Positions 1 through 8,470 of a DNA stretch of 52,670 bases are shown one piece after another. A model generated the notes under the pieces. It made no database searches. It was not told where the DNA came from and worked only from the letters and a program-made list of their open reading frames with translations. Source of the DNA: Heliophilum fasciatum (lineage in GTDB: Bacteria > Bacillota > Desulfitobacteriia > Heliobacteriales > Heliobacteriaceae); contig NZ_SLXT01000022.1 of NCBI RefSeq assembly GCF_004341395.1, positions 1 to 52,670 on the forward strand, given 5' to 3'. A program made the translations under genes and the position numbers. The stretch's first letter is position 1. Every line of letters starts with the position of its first letter.

Positions 1-95
1 AGATGGTGGCTCTCGTTCCGTGAACATGGCTCTATTTTCCCGTGAAGGTGGCTCTATTTTTCCGATAAAGTGGCTCTTTCACGCCGAAATACTCA
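1..95. mobile_element. End of an IS21-like insertion sequence (partial)
   Basis: The heptamer TGGCTCT occurs four times at 7-13, 27-33, 49-55 and 71-77, that is every 20-22 bases, each followed by a T-rich stretch. Multiple subterminal direct repeats containing TGGCTC are typical of IS21-family ends (known of the family). The outer end is probably at the CA dinucleotide 94-95, because the regulator gene to the right loses its homologous sequence there. No transposase is visible, since the element lies to the left of the window. Seen: the repeats. Inferred: family and exact boundary. Confidence 0.5.
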
Positions 96-867
96 CGTAG
101 TGGCGCGCGGCCTGTTCCAGCGCTTCGTAGCTACGCTGGTCATCGCTGCGGAACTGTGTGATCGCTCGCATCACGGACAGATAGTCACAGTCGGCCCCAT
201 GGATCATCAGGCAGTACGAACTGTTAGCATATTCAAGAACCACCTGATCTTTTAATCGGGCGAAAACAGAACGGATCTTATGTATGGACGCTTGTAAGAT
301 GGCGATGGCCTTTTTTATTTCGTATCCCGGCCAAAGATGTTCGATGATCGTATTTTTATGAACACGGGTTCCCTGGTGCATCAAGAGGTAGGCGAAAACT
401 TCCTCCGCTTTCATCCGTTCCCACTTGACGGGGATATCGTCGATCCATGCGGCAAAGTGGCCAAAGCACTGAATCCGCAGCGTCGTTGCCGGTTTGACCA
501 GTTTGGCACAAACCGATTGCAGCTTTGTGAGCATTTTGCCAAAGCGTTCCGGGTTGATCGGCTTGAGCAAGTAATCGACGGCATTTAAGTCGAAGGCGCG
601 CACGGCGTATTGGCTGTAGGCAGTGATAAAGACCAGATGAATTAACGGATTGGCTTCGAGCAGTTTTTCCGCTAACGTCATGCCATCCATCGCAGGCATC
701 TCTACGTCGATAAAAGCTACATGCGGCGCCGTTGCAGCGATTTCATGGAAGGCCTCAAGAGGATTTTCATACTCCTTAACGACTTGAATCCAGCCGGTTT
801 GGGCCAAGCGTTCACGGATATATTCCAATGTAAACCATTCATCATCAACAACGATCGCTCGAATCAT
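79..867 (-). CDS. Response regulator with C-terminal SARP-type DNA-binding domain, 3'-truncated
   Basis: Residues 1-120 form a receiver domain: acidic pair VVDDEW near residues 6-11, phospho-acceptor Asp in VAFIDVEMPAMDG, and a Lys in LLKPINP. Residues about 130-215 resemble the winged-helix DNA-binding domain of SARP/transcriptional activators (TLRIQCFGHF, LWPG). The protein then enters what looks like the start of a bacterial transcriptional activation (BTAD) domain but ends after the residues ARHY with VSISA and a stop. Relatives are usually about 100 residues longer. The stop lies within the IS21-like end at 1-95, so the tail is probably insertion-derived. It sits 107 bp downstream of the hybrid kinase gene on the same strand and is its likely partner. 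Activity without the full BTAD is uncertain. Confidence 0.8.
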   Translation of the reverse strand: MIRAIVVDDEWFTLEYIRERLAQTGWIQVVKEYENPLEAFHEIAATAPHVAFIDVEMPAMDGMTLAEKLLEANPLIHLVFITAYSQYAVRAFDLNAVDYLLKPINPERFGKMLTKLQSVCAKLVKPATTLRIQCFGHFAAWIDDIPVKWERMKAEEVFAYLLMHQGTRVHKNTIIEHLWPGYEIKKAIAILQASIHKIRSVFARLKDQVVLEYANSSYCLMIHGADCDYLSVMRAITQFRSDDQRSYEALEQAARHYVSISA

Positions 868-904
868 GCGGACTTACCTCCATAGGGTTGTTGATCGCGT
901 AGTA

Positions 905-916
905 GGGCAATTGCCC
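905..916. promoter_or_regulatory. Perfect 12-bp palindrome between kinase and regulator genes
   Basis: GGGCAATTGCCC lies in the 107-bp gap between the hybrid kinase and the response regulator. It could be a small RNA hairpin in a shared transcript or a regulator-binding site. Only the symmetry is seen; function is unknown. Confidence 0.3.
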
Positions 917-974
917 AATCCTATTTTACGTTACGGTTTGGGGGGGCCGAGCATCAAGACTGGTAAATTCCTTT

Positions 975-3584
975 CTATTCCAACAACTGCTGCAAGGCAA
1001 TGATCACTTGCTCGTGACTTTGTTGAAGCTGGGCAAACAAACGGTCCGTATCATCAAGACGATTCGTTCGGCCTGCATATTCCAACTGGTGGCAATATTT
1101 AGAAAAGTTGATGGCACCAATACCGGCGCTGCAGGATTTTAAGGCATGGCTTGATTGTTCGATCATTTGGGGATTATTTTGTTGTACGGCATCACCCAGT
1201 TTTTTCATTAAGCTCCTTGATTCCTGGATGTACGATGTGATCAACGTACCTAGGAACAGGGGATCATCGTCGCCGGCTAAGTCCGCAAGTTCGGCAAGGA
1301 CACTTGTGGTGAGAATGGTCGCATCCATGCTGGCCGGATCCGTACTACCCAGAGGGGCGGAGCCGGTGACAGCGGTCGGATCTTTTACCAACCAGCGCTG
1401 AAGCACGGTAATTAACTCTCCTCGGTGTAAGGGCTTGCTGAGATAATCATCCATACCGGCTTCCAGACAGCGTTCGCGGTCGCCCTGCATGGCCAAGGCC
1501 GTCATGGCGATGATCGGTACACGCTGGCCCAAGCCGATTTCGGCATCGCGAATAATCTGCGTGGTTTGAAAACCATCGAGTTCGGGCATCTGACAATCCA
1601 TAAAAATCAGATCGTACGCAAAATCCCAGCGGGCTTCGACGGCTTCGAGACCGTTATCGACTGTATGAACAGTAAGACCAATCTTTTGCAGAAGCACTTG
1701 TGCTAATTTTTGGTTTACCACATTATCCTCGACAAGTAACACTGTGCCGGTAAAGTGTTCTGGGGGAGGGGGAAGTGGAGCGGCAGCGATAACCTTTGGT
1801 TCCGTTGGCGTGGCAGGCTCGTGACGTGCAGGTGCGACGATGGAAAAGGGAAGGGAGAACCAGAAGGTCGAGCCCTTGCCAATCTCACTGGTAACGCCAA
1901 TATCCCCACCCATGAGGTGGACCAGTTTTTTCGAAATGGCCAACCCCAGTCCGGTTCCGCCGAACAAGCGGGAGGTGGAGGTATCAGCTTGAATAAAGGG
2001 TGTAAAGAGGTGCTTGAGCAAATCGCTTGGAATCCCAATGCCCGTATCGATTACAGCAAAATTAATCCAAAGGATATGGTCTCGGCGAGACTTGAAATCG
2101 GCACGAATCGTAACCTGACCGGTAGAGGTAAATTTAATCGCGTTGCCGACGAGGTTAAATAAGATTTGTCGCAACCGTGTGGGATCGCCTTGCAGGACTT
2201 GATCAATCTCCGGCGAGATTGCCACCGACAAGGTGAGCCCTTTTTGGGTAGCTGTACTGGTAAGCAAGTTCGCTACACCGTTAACGACCGAATGGAGGTT
2301 AAAATGGATCTGTTCTAACTCCAGTTTTCCCGATTCCACTTTCGAGAAGTCTAAAATATCATTAATGACATTGAGTAACACGTTGGCAGATTCATGAATC
2401 AAAGCAGCATATTCTTGCTGCTCCGGCGTTAACTTGGTTTCCAGCATTAGACTATTCATGCCGATAATGCCGTTCATCGGTGTACGAATCTCGTGGCTCA
2501 TGACGGCGAGAAAATCACTTTTCGCGCGGTTGGCTGCTTCGGCTTTATGCACAGCATGCTTTTTCTTGGTCATATCACTGATTAAAATCACTTTCCCGAC
2601 CTGGCGCCCGTGATTGATAACTGGTGACAAGCGAGTAGACAGCACATAGGTTTTGGATTCCTGCGTAACTGCAATTTCCTGCTCCATTATGGACAAGTTG
2701 ATCTGTTCGACCAGCGCAGGGTAATCGGCGAGAACGGTAGTTACGTTCTCGCCGATGGCGGACGAATGCATGCAGGGCAGAAACGAAGCGGCCATCGGGT
2801 TATAGTTAACAATTCCATCCCTATCATCAAGAATGATGACGCCATCGCGGATATTTTCAAAAATGTTTTCATGGGCCACGGCGAAATTAAAAAAGCCGCC
2901 ATGGAAAAGAGCTGCCAATTGCATCATCCCGGTCAAACAAAAGAGGATCGGCGCAAGGTCAAGGCCCATCGGACTGTTGCCGGTGATATAGATCACATCA
3001 CCGAACAAGGGCAGAAGCACACTGGCGATCAGGTAGGCAATGCGGCGGCGGTAGTGGGGGGCAACTTGATTGCGCAAGCGGATCAGCAAGACGATACCGG
3101 TAAAGAAGCATAAATAGATATAGCCGATATTGATCCAAAACCAAGGACCTGGCAAGGTCATTACCACGGGGGGAAAGTGTTCAATGCCGGCAGGAAGGGT
3201 TGTATAGTATAAATGGTGCCATTCGTTCGTATAGAAAACCAAATAGGTGAGCAAAGGCATGATAAACAGACCCAGCAACGTTTTCCGATTAAGAAACTGC
3301 TTGGCCTGACAATAGTACAAGACCATGATCAACCAAAATGCAGAAATCACCGGTATGGCCGCATATTCAATACGCAGCCAAAAAAGCGCTTCTTCGATGG
3401 AAGAACTGGTTAATTCGAAAGCATAACCAAAAGCGTAAAGACCGGTCGCGATATTTAAACCGACATATGCTTTGATGCAAGGATTATTTTGCATATATAC
3501 ATACGCACAAACCGCCAATAAAAAGGCGCTTGCACTGGATAAAAGCGCAATATTTTTAAACATGATTACCGTTGGAATATCCAC
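975..3584 (-). CDS. Hybrid sensor histidine kinase (7TM sensor, PAS, HisKA, HATPase, receiver, HPt)
   Basis: An 869-residue membrane phosphorelay kinase. Residues about 8-235 contain seven hydrophobic segments like the histidine-kinase N-terminal 7TM region. A PAS domain (about 240-345) follows. The dimerisation/phospho-acceptor helix has [11 protein letters not shown]. The ATPase domain shows the N box (VGNAIKFT), G1 (DTGIGIP) and G2 ([13 protein letters not shown]). A receiver domain follows (VLLVEDN; phospho-Asp in [16 protein letters not shown]). The C-terminal histidine phosphotransfer domain has [12 protein letters not shown]. All catalytic residues are present, so a complete His-Asp-His relay could pass phosphate to the downstream regulator at 79-867. 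A start at Met8 is also possible. The ligand is unknown. Confidence 0.9.
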   Translation of the reverse strand: MDIPTVIMFKNIALLSSASAFLLAVCAYVYMQNNPCIKAYVGLNIATGLYAFGYAFELTSSSIEEALFWLRIEYAAIPVISAFWLIMVLYYCQAKQFLNRKTLLGLFIMPLLTYLVFYTNEWHHLYYTTLPAGIEHFPPVVMTLPGPWFWINIGYIYLCFFTGIVLLIRLRNQVAPHYRRRIAYLIASVLLPLFGDVIYITGNSPMGLDLAPILFCLTGMMQLAALFHGGFFNFAVAHENIFENIRDGVIILDDRDGIVNYNPMAASFLPCMHSSAIGENVTTVLADYPALVEQINLSIMEQEIAVTQESKTYVLSTRLSPVINHGRQVGKVILISDMTKKKHAVHKAEAANRAKSDFLAVMSHEIRTPMNGIIGMNSLMLETKLTPEQQEYAALIHESANVLLNVINDILDFSKVESGKLELEQIHFNLHSVVNGVANLLTSTATQKGLTLSVAISPEIDQVLQGDPTRLRQILFNLVGNAIKFTSTGQVTIRADFKSRRDHILWINFAVIDTGIGIPSDLLKHLFTPFIQADTSTSRLFGGTGLGLAISKKLVHLMGGDIGVTSEIGKGSTFWFSLPFSIVAPARHEPATPTEPKVIAAAPLPPPPEHFTGTVLLVEDNVVNQKLAQVLLQKIGLTVHTVDNGLEAVEARWDFAYDLIFMDCQMPELDGFQTTQIIRDAEIGLGQRVPIIAMTALAMQGDRERCLEAGMDDYLSKPLHRGELITVLQRWLVKDPTAVTGSAPLGSTDPASMDATILTTSVLAELADLAGDDDPLFLGTLITSYIQESRSLMKKLGDAVQQNNPQMIEQSSHALKSCSAGIGAINFSKYCHQLEYAGRTNRLDDTDRLFAQLQQSHEQVIIALQQLLE

Positions 3585-3696
3585 GCAAACACCGCCTCAA
3601 ATCGTGGAAGAATCCTGTTGGAGAAAAATAGGACAAAGGAATATATCAATAATTCGATTTAAGAGAAGACTTTCCTGTTGATTTTATGGAGCCCAA

Positions 3697-3729
3697 TAAA
3701 AAAAGGCTTGCATGACTGCAAACCTTTTG
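3697..3729 (-). terminator. Rho-independent terminator of the lipoprotein gene
   Basis: On the minus strand a stem AAAGGTTTGCA / TGCAAGCCTTT with a 4-base loop is followed by a T run. It lies about 50 bp past the stop of the lipoprotein gene at 3782. Confidence 0.7.
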
Positions 3730-3781
3730 TATCCTGTATTGACGGCTATAAGGTGAACGTAGTCTGTGCTTCGTCTGGTGA

Positions 3782-4357
3782 TCAGGGATCTTCGGCGCTC
3801 TGCGCCGTAAAGGTCAAGCCGAAGGCTTTGGCCCCTTTGACGACGTAGCGCTTGTCCCGCATCACCATATCGGTCTTCATGTTGGCAAAGTCAAAGCTGT
3901 CCGACAGCAAGCTTAGGCCGCGGTAGATCTCTTTGTATTCGCTTTCAGTCAAGTCCGGATTGGTGGCTTTGGTGACGATTTTAATGCCGGCTTCGTAGGT
4001 TTCATCCATGACGCCGATGAGGGAGACGTTGCGCAAGAAGCCGTTGGTCTTATTAACGGCGGCAATCAATTCCAGTTTCTCACCCAGCGGGTATTTGATC
4101 ACGTTTTGGACAGCGCCGTCTTCCACGACCATGTTGTCGATACGGAGCTTGTATTGCTCTTTTTCACTGATGGCGTTGAAACGGCTCTTAAATTCATCAG
4201 GGGTGATCCCGAGATTCGGCACAGGTTTACTGGCGGCAGGTGGAGCGGTAGGTGCCGGTGATGTAGTGGTAGACGGTGTGTTGCAACCAACAAGCATAAC
4301 ACAAAGGGCCATCGCCGTCGTCACGGTCAAGAGACGCAAGGCTTTGTGGAGGGCCAT
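3782..4357 (-). CDS. Predicted lipoprotein of unknown function
   Basis: A 191-residue exported protein. The start is placed at 4357 because an AAAGGGGAA ribosome-binding site sits at proper distance; the open frame extends 12 codons further without one. The N-terminus has a basic start, a hydrophobic core and a lipobox LVGC, so it should be lipidated and anchored to the outer face of the membrane. A Thr/Pro/Ala-rich linker follows, then a 140-residue mature domain with no motif I recognise. The gene stands alone, followed by its own terminator. Family unknown. Confidence 0.75.
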   Translation of the reverse strand: MALHKALRLLTVTTAMALCVMLVGCNTPSTTTSPAPTAPPAASKPVPNLGITPDEFKSRFNAISEKEQYKLRIDNMVVEDGAVQNVIKYPLGEKLELIAAVNKTNGFLRNVSLIGVMDETYEAGIKIVTKATNPDLTESEYKEIYRGLSLLSDSFDFANMKTDMVMRDKRYVVKGAKAFGLTFTAQSAEDP

Positions 4358-4454
4358 AGAAGTTCCCCTTTCATTGATGAAAATATGAAGCATACCTTGC
4401 TATATTACCATGATCAAGGAGAAATCGAAAGATGCCGAGGCAAGCGCCGCTTCC

Positions 4455-4583
4455 CCGGCCAATAGGCCGGTGCAACTGATAAAAAAGCATAGGCATGAGG
4501 GGGAAACGGCTTCGTTAGGGACGAAACCGTTCAAAAAAGCCGCGCCGGCGATGAGACGATCGCCAAGGTGCGGCTCTTTTTTG
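4455..4583. promoter_or_regulatory. Series of hairpins ending in a terminator-like stem (leader candidate)
   Basis: Three hairpins follow one another in the gap between divergent genes: CCGGCC-AATA-GGCCGG at 4455-4470; AACGG-C-TTCGT / ACGAA-A-CCGTT at 4505-4531; and AAAAAAGCCGC / GCGGCTcTTTTTT at 4533-4583, which resembles a terminator on either strand. The plus-strand gene starting at 4659 begins about 75 bases later. I could not match the sequence to a known riboswitch class. It may be an attenuator or just a terminator with neighbouring stems. Confidence 0.4.
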
Positions 4584-4658
4584 TTTGTGGCAGGCGCAAT
4601 CTGCCGGTCAACCACATAATATGCAAGACCAGTGAGGTGCGAAAGAGGTGAGACGGTG

Positions 4659-5036
4659 ATGGGTGATTCGCTGATTTTGACGCTGGGGTTACTGGCTGTG
4701 CTGGCGCTGGTATCGCTGGCCACATGGACGGTACGGCTTTATGGCCCGGTACTTGCCCGGTATCTGCATATTCATGCGTCCATTGCCGAGCGACAGCAGA
4801 TCTACTGGTGGGCCAAGGCGGCTGTTGTTTATGGCCGCCGGCACTGGGCGGACTGCTCTGCGGAAGAACAACGGCAACGCATGGGCTTGTGGTTGGCGGA
4901 ACGACTGGCGGATCAAGGTATCGTCGAGGGCGACGAAGCGCGTCAAGGCATGTTGGCACTGGCGCTGGAACAAGCGGAGCACCAACAGTCCCTGCGCATG
5001 GCGGGAATCGGCCGGAAAAAGCTTAACGGGGATTGA
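4659..5036 (+). CDS. Small membrane protein resembling LLH-type phage holins
   Basis: A 125-residue protein. The start ATG at 4659 is preceded by GAGGTG with 8-base spacing; a longer frame from 4632 lacks a good site. Residues about 5-28 are a single hydrophobic segment. The rest is a soluble helical tail with a pattern of a WAK helix, then LAERLADQGIVEGDEAR and a final amphipathic helix. This order, one membrane helix followed by a helix-turn with GI-(x)-E-(x)-A spacing, resembles LLH-family phage holins. No other phage genes are nearby, so a domesticated role or chance resemblance is equally possible. Its 3' end overlaps the convergent gene at 5023 by 14 bases. Confidence 0.5.
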   Translation: MGDSLILTLGLLAVLALVSLATWTVRLYGPVLARYLHIHASIAERQQIYWWAKAAVVYGRRHWADCSAEEQRQRMGLWLAERLADQGIVEGDEARQGMLALALEQAEHQQSLRMAGIGRKKLNGD

Positions 5037-6510
5037 GATGAGCCGGTATCATATCGATAATCAGTTCTACCAGACGGTTGGCTTTGTGTACTTGATGAAA
5101 AACATCTTTGGTGATTAAATCGCCTTTGGAGATCAGGATGCGCCCTTGCTCATCAAGTAGATCGGCGCCGGCGCGGTTGCCTAAGATGTAGCGCATCTGC
5201 TGCTCGGCCAAGGATGACGGAAGTGGTTCTTCTGGGGCTGGTTCCGGTGCAGGCTCCGGTTCCGGGGCGAGGAAACGCGAGGGAAGCAATTCAAAGGTGG
5301 ACGGTTCGGCGGCAGCGACCGGTGGCGATGGGGGAAACTCCAACAAGGAAATGGGCTCATCGTCCTTAGGTAATAAGGAAGCGGGCTCATCGTTCACGGG
5401 TAGCAGGGAAGTGGGTACATCGTCCACGGGCGATAAGGAAGTTGGCTCATCGTCCACGGCTAATAAGGCATCCAGATTAAGACGCATGCCAACCAGCGGT
5501 TCTGATGCTGATGGTCCTTTTACCGGAGAAGCATCGGCTTCAGGTTCTGGTGCCGTGGTTTTGTCAGGGAGCGCAGGGGCGGTTGCCGAAACTTCCTCGG
5601 TCCATCGCGAAAAGGGTGCTGGCAAAAAGGAATCATCCGTTACCCAATCGATCAGGGGAATTCGTTCCTTTTCGGAAAGCCAATCAAGCTCAGGAACAAG
5701 GCTAGTTTTCGGTTCCGGCTCAAGCTCGGGAACAAGGTTGGTTTTCGGTTCCGGCTCAAGCTCAGGAACAAGGCTAGTTTTCAGTTCCGGCTCAAGCTCG
5801 GGAACAAGGTTGGTTTTCGGTTCCGGCTCAAGCTCGGGAACAAGGTTGGTTTCCGGCTCCGGCTCAAGCTCGGGAACAAGGTTGATTTCCGGTTCCGGCT
5901 CAAGCTCGGGAACAAGGTTGGTTTCCGGCTCTGGCTTAAGCTCGGGAACGAGGTCGGTTCCCGGCGTCCAATCCAGCATAGGAACCGGCTTGGTTTCCGG
6001 TGTCCAGTCGAGCATGGGCAGCGAGCGTGGTTCCGGTGCAAGTTCAATGACAGGGACTGCGGTCACGCTGGGCTTGGACAAGGCCGGTGAAGGTACCGGT
6101 TTGGGCTTCGGCTCTAGCGGCAGGGCCAGCGCTTCTTGAAGTACCTGCGCAAAAGCCAGGGACCATTCAGCGGTTTCTTTTTCAATGGCTGCAGCTTCGG
6201 CTTCCAGTTCTCGGACGCGCTTTTGGGCGGCTTCCCGCCATGTACGTGCCGCCGCTTCGGCCGCCTGTTCCAGTTCCTGGGCGGTGTGTTTCGCAATCGA
6301 CTGTGCTTCGTTCAGTAAGCCCAGCGATCCGTAGGGTGTACTTGAAACAGATCGGAGCTCAGCCAGCGTCCTTTGAAGTTCCTGCAGTTCTGCTTGCAGA
6401 TCGGCCCATTCGTCTTGCGCCTCCTGCCACTGATCGAGGCAATCGGCCGTGACGCGCTCAATCAGATCATGAACTTCAGGTTTTTGCCAACCAAACAATT
6501 GAGAGCGCAA
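5023..6510 (-). CDS. Coiled-coil protein with Pro-Glu repeats, possible DivIVA-associated protein
   Basis: A 495-residue acidic protein starting at a TTG with an AGGTGA site upstream. Residues about 10-135 form an Ala/Glu/Gln-rich coiled coil. Residues about 180-275 hold seven copies of a 12-residue unit close to LVPELEPEPKTN. A second, looser 10-residue repeat of type DDEPTSLLPV lies around 345-390. The C-terminal 60 residues (LLDEQGRILISKGDLIT) form a compact module whose motif is also visible at the N-termini of both HD-GYP proteins in this window. It lies 15 bp downstream of the DivIVA-like gene at 6526 and is probably cotranscribed. Its role is unknown; a spacer or scaffold at the cell pole or division site is one possibility. 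Confidence 0.65.
   Translation of the reverse strand: MRSQLFGWQKPEVHDLIERVTADCLDQWQEAQDEWADLQAELQELQRTLAELRSVSSTPYGSLGLLNEAQSIAKHTAQELEQAAEAAARTWREAAQKRVRELEAEAAAIEKETAEWSLAFAQVLQEALALPLEPKPKPVPSPALSKPSVTAVPVIELAPEPRSLPMLDWTPETKPVPMLDWTPGTDLVPELKPEPETNLVPELEPEPEINLVPELEPEPETNLVPELEPEPKTNLVPELEPELKTSLVPELEPEPKTNLVPELEPEPKTSLVPELDWLSEKERIPLIDWVTDDSFLPAPFSRWTEEVSATAPALPDKTTAPEPEADASPVKGPSASEPLVGMRLNLDALLAVDDEPTSLSPVDDVPTSLLPVNDEPASLLPKDDEPISLLEFPPSPPVAAAEPSTFELLPSRFLAPEPEPAPEPAPEEPLPSSLAEQQMRYILGNRAGADLLDEQGRILISKGDLITKDVFHQVHKANRLVELIIDMIPAHLNPR
5688..5958 (-). repeat. 36-bp tandem repeat encoding the Pro-Glu repeat
   Basis: About seven copies of a 36-base unit (12 codons) lie in frame within the coiled-coil protein gene. 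Adjacent copies differ by one or a few bases, which suggests recent expansion or contraction by slippage or recombination. Copy number should vary between strains. Confidence 0.8.
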
Positions 6511-6525
6511 AGGGGATCACCTGCT

Positions 6526-7122
6526 TTACTTAATTTCAAAACCAGAAGCGAACCGGCCGAAGTCAACATCATCGTCCAGAAAGCCGGCGCCGACGCGGCG
6601 TGAGCGTGCCCCCCGTTTACCCGATACATTTTCGATGCGCGGGATAACGTCATCGCGTGATTCCAACAATTCGGGCTTTGCCGTGGTGGTGATTTTCACA
6701 GGCAACACTTGTTGATAATGACGAATTAAACTTTGAAAATCGCGAACAAACTGTTCGTGCTGTTTTTTCAGACGGTTTAATTCGGCCCGTTTTTGATCGA
6801 CCAAAGCCTGTGCTTCCGCAATCAGCCGATCGGCTTCTTGCTTCGCTTGTGCTTCCATGGCCCGTTTTTTCTCTTGGGCTTGGATCAGAATCAAAGCGAT
6901 TTGCGATTCCCGATGCTGCAGATCCTGTTGCTGTTGCTGCAATGCGTCAATTTCTTTAGTCAAGCGCTCACGTTGCAACAATCCTTCGTCAATCATGGCA
7001 TGCTGCGCTTTTAACTTGCTGGCATATTCATTTTGAATACGCTCGACTTCCGTCATCACATCGTCGGGCCGAAAGCCCAAAAGCGTCTTGCGCAAATTCC
7101 ATTGCTTGGTTGCGTCACCCAT
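6526..7122 (-). CDS. DivIVA-like coiled-coil protein
   Basis: A 198-residue protein. The start at 7122 is fixed by AAGGAGG eight bases upstream; the upstream extension of the frame would read through that site. Residues about 10-35 (TLLGFRPDDVMTEVERIQ) resemble the membrane-binding head of DivIVA/GpsB proteins, where a GYRPEDV-type motif precedes the coiled coil. Residues about 40-140 are a long Gln/Glu/Lys-rich coiled coil. The tail is basic (KRGARSRR) followed by a short acidic/aromatic end. The downstream neighbour is also coiled-coil, so the two may form one polar or septal assembly. The assignment rests on the head motif and is moderate. Confidence 0.6.
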   Translation of the reverse strand: MGDATKQWNLRKTLLGFRPDDVMTEVERIQNEYASKLKAQHAMIDEGLLQRERLTKEIDALQQQQQDLQHRESQIALILIQAQEKKRAMEAQAKQEADRLIAEAQALVDQKRAELNRLKKQHEQFVRDFQSLIRHYQQVLPVKITTTAKPELLESRDDVIPRIENVSGKRGARSRRVGAGFLDDDVDFGRFASGFEIK

Positions 7123-7321
7123 GAATTCATCCTCCTTGACGGTAGCACTGACCAAAATTCAGAGAAACGGCTACAGAATTCGACATGAAATACGATCTAA
7201 GTACTTCGCGAAGGTGACGCATAAATCCTGTTACACAAACATTTTATTCATATACATAGCATTCCAATTTAAATAATGCCAAGTATAAATCATGCCAAGA
7301 TGAATCCGGAAGAATCGCTGA

Positions 7322-8146
7322 TTACTGATCAGCAGGGGAAAAAAGTGCCAGGACTTCGCCCACCTTATGGCGGTTCTGACCGTCACGGCTGATAAAACGC
7401 TGTACATGGATCGTTTCGATCTGGGCACCGGCATAGAGCTGGCGGGCCAGGGGCGTATCATGGTTCGAAAGCAACACGGGAATTCCTCGGGCGGCCAGGC
7501 GACGGGCCAGGTGAGCCAAACGTTCCTGTTCGGCCAGGGAAAAGCCATCGGTTGCATAGCCGGTAAAATTGGATGTCGAAGAGAGCGGCAGGTACGGCGG
7601 ATCCATATAACAGACATCGCCCGGCTCGACGATGGCTTCGATATCTTCAAAATCAAGGACGCGAAAGTCGGCCTGGGCAAAGCGCTCCACAAAGGTATGT
7701 AACTCTTTGGCCGGAAAATAGGGACGGCTATAGCGGCCAAAGGGGACGTTGAACTTTCCCTTGCGATTAAAACGGACAAGGCCGTTGTAGCCATGGCGAT
7801 TCAAATAGATTAAAAGCAGCGCTCTTTCATAGGCATCGGTCGATTGATTGAAGCGATCGCGCAGTTCATAGTAACGGGCGGCATCGTTATTGGCAGGACC
7901 AAAAAGCGCCTGTGCATCGCCGATCACTTGATCGGGCTGGCGGATCAGCGTCCGGTACAAGCCGATCAAGACCGGGTTGATATCGCCGATCACATGGCGA
8001 TCAAAAGGCGCGTTGAGCGATACGGCGCAAGAGCCGGCAAAAGGCTCAATCAGCCGGCGTCCCAGCGGTAACTTGGTCAAAATCGGTAGCAAAATATGAT
8101 ATTTATTTCCTGGCCATTTCATAAAGGGTCGTAGCAATTCGCCCAT
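7322..8146 (-). CDS. dam: DNA adenine methylase of the Dam/D12 class
   Basis: A 274-residue N6-adenine DNA methyltransferase. The N-terminal MKWPGNK matches the MKWaGGK block of Dam-type enzymes. The SAM-binding motif is EPFAGSCAV, and the catalytic motif is DPPY in CYMDPPYLPLS. The length fits Dam (about 270-280). The start ATG has AAGGAGATG upstream. No cognate endonuclease gene is adjacent, so it is an orphan that may mark GATC sites for regulation or mismatch repair; GATC specificity is inferred from the family, not shown here. The UvrD-type helicase gene is divergent, 324 bp away. Confidence 0.88.
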   Translation of the reverse strand: MGELLRPFMKWPGNKYHILLPILTKLPLGRRLIEPFAGSCAVSLNAPFDRHVIGDINPVLIGLYRTLIRQPDQVIGDAQALFGPANNDAARYYELRDRFNQSTDAYERALLLIYLNRHGYNGLVRFNRKGKFNVPFGRYSRPYFPAKELHTFVERFAQADFRVLDFEDIEAIVEPGDVCYMDPPYLPLSSTSNFTGYATDGFSLAEQERLAHLARRLAARGIPVLLSNHDTPLARQLYAGAQIETIHVQRFISRDGQNRHKVGEVLALFSPADQ

Positions 8147-8318
8147 AAGCGCATCTCCTTATGCATCGCGGCTAAGGGCATTGTAACAATGGCAGGTGCG
8201 TTGTTCAACCGTAAGGGATGGGTTTTTTCGACGCCTTAGACGCAGCGCACAGAGAGGTAGCGCAGTTGACCACAGCGCGGGGATGGCAGAGGCAAGAGGA
8301 AATTATACACCTTGGCGC

Positions 8319-8347
8319 TTGAAGGGATTTTTCGCAAAACGTACAAT
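8319..8347 (+). promoter_or_regulatory. Candidate sigma-A promoter for the helicase gene
   Basis: TTGAAG, a 17-base spacer and TACAAT lie in the 324-bp gap between dam and the helicase gene. The rest of this gap shows no convincing gene. The -35 is weak (4/6). Confidence 0.4.
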
Positions 8348-8470
8348 GAAGGGAATAAAAAGCCTGCTCAAACGCAGCTAAAACAGGGCGGAACGTGAAG
8401 ACAGGCTCCGGCAATGCGTGAAGTGCGGGCCAACAGGGCTCGATGTTGCAGGAATGAAATGAGGAACCTC

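Noticed and set aside
4410-4619. Plus-strand 69-residue frame
   Set aside because: It covers the hairpin series and terminator, has no ribosome-binding site and no plausible fold.
4659-5036. Prophage indicated by the holin-like protein
   Set aside because: No integrase, capsid, tail or lysin gene is near; a single small membrane protein is not enough.
5297-6139. Plus-strand open frame rich in SGTRLVFGSGSS repeats
   Set aside because: It is the antisense reading of the 36-bp repeat of the minus-strand coiled-coil protein, with no start site and no other support.
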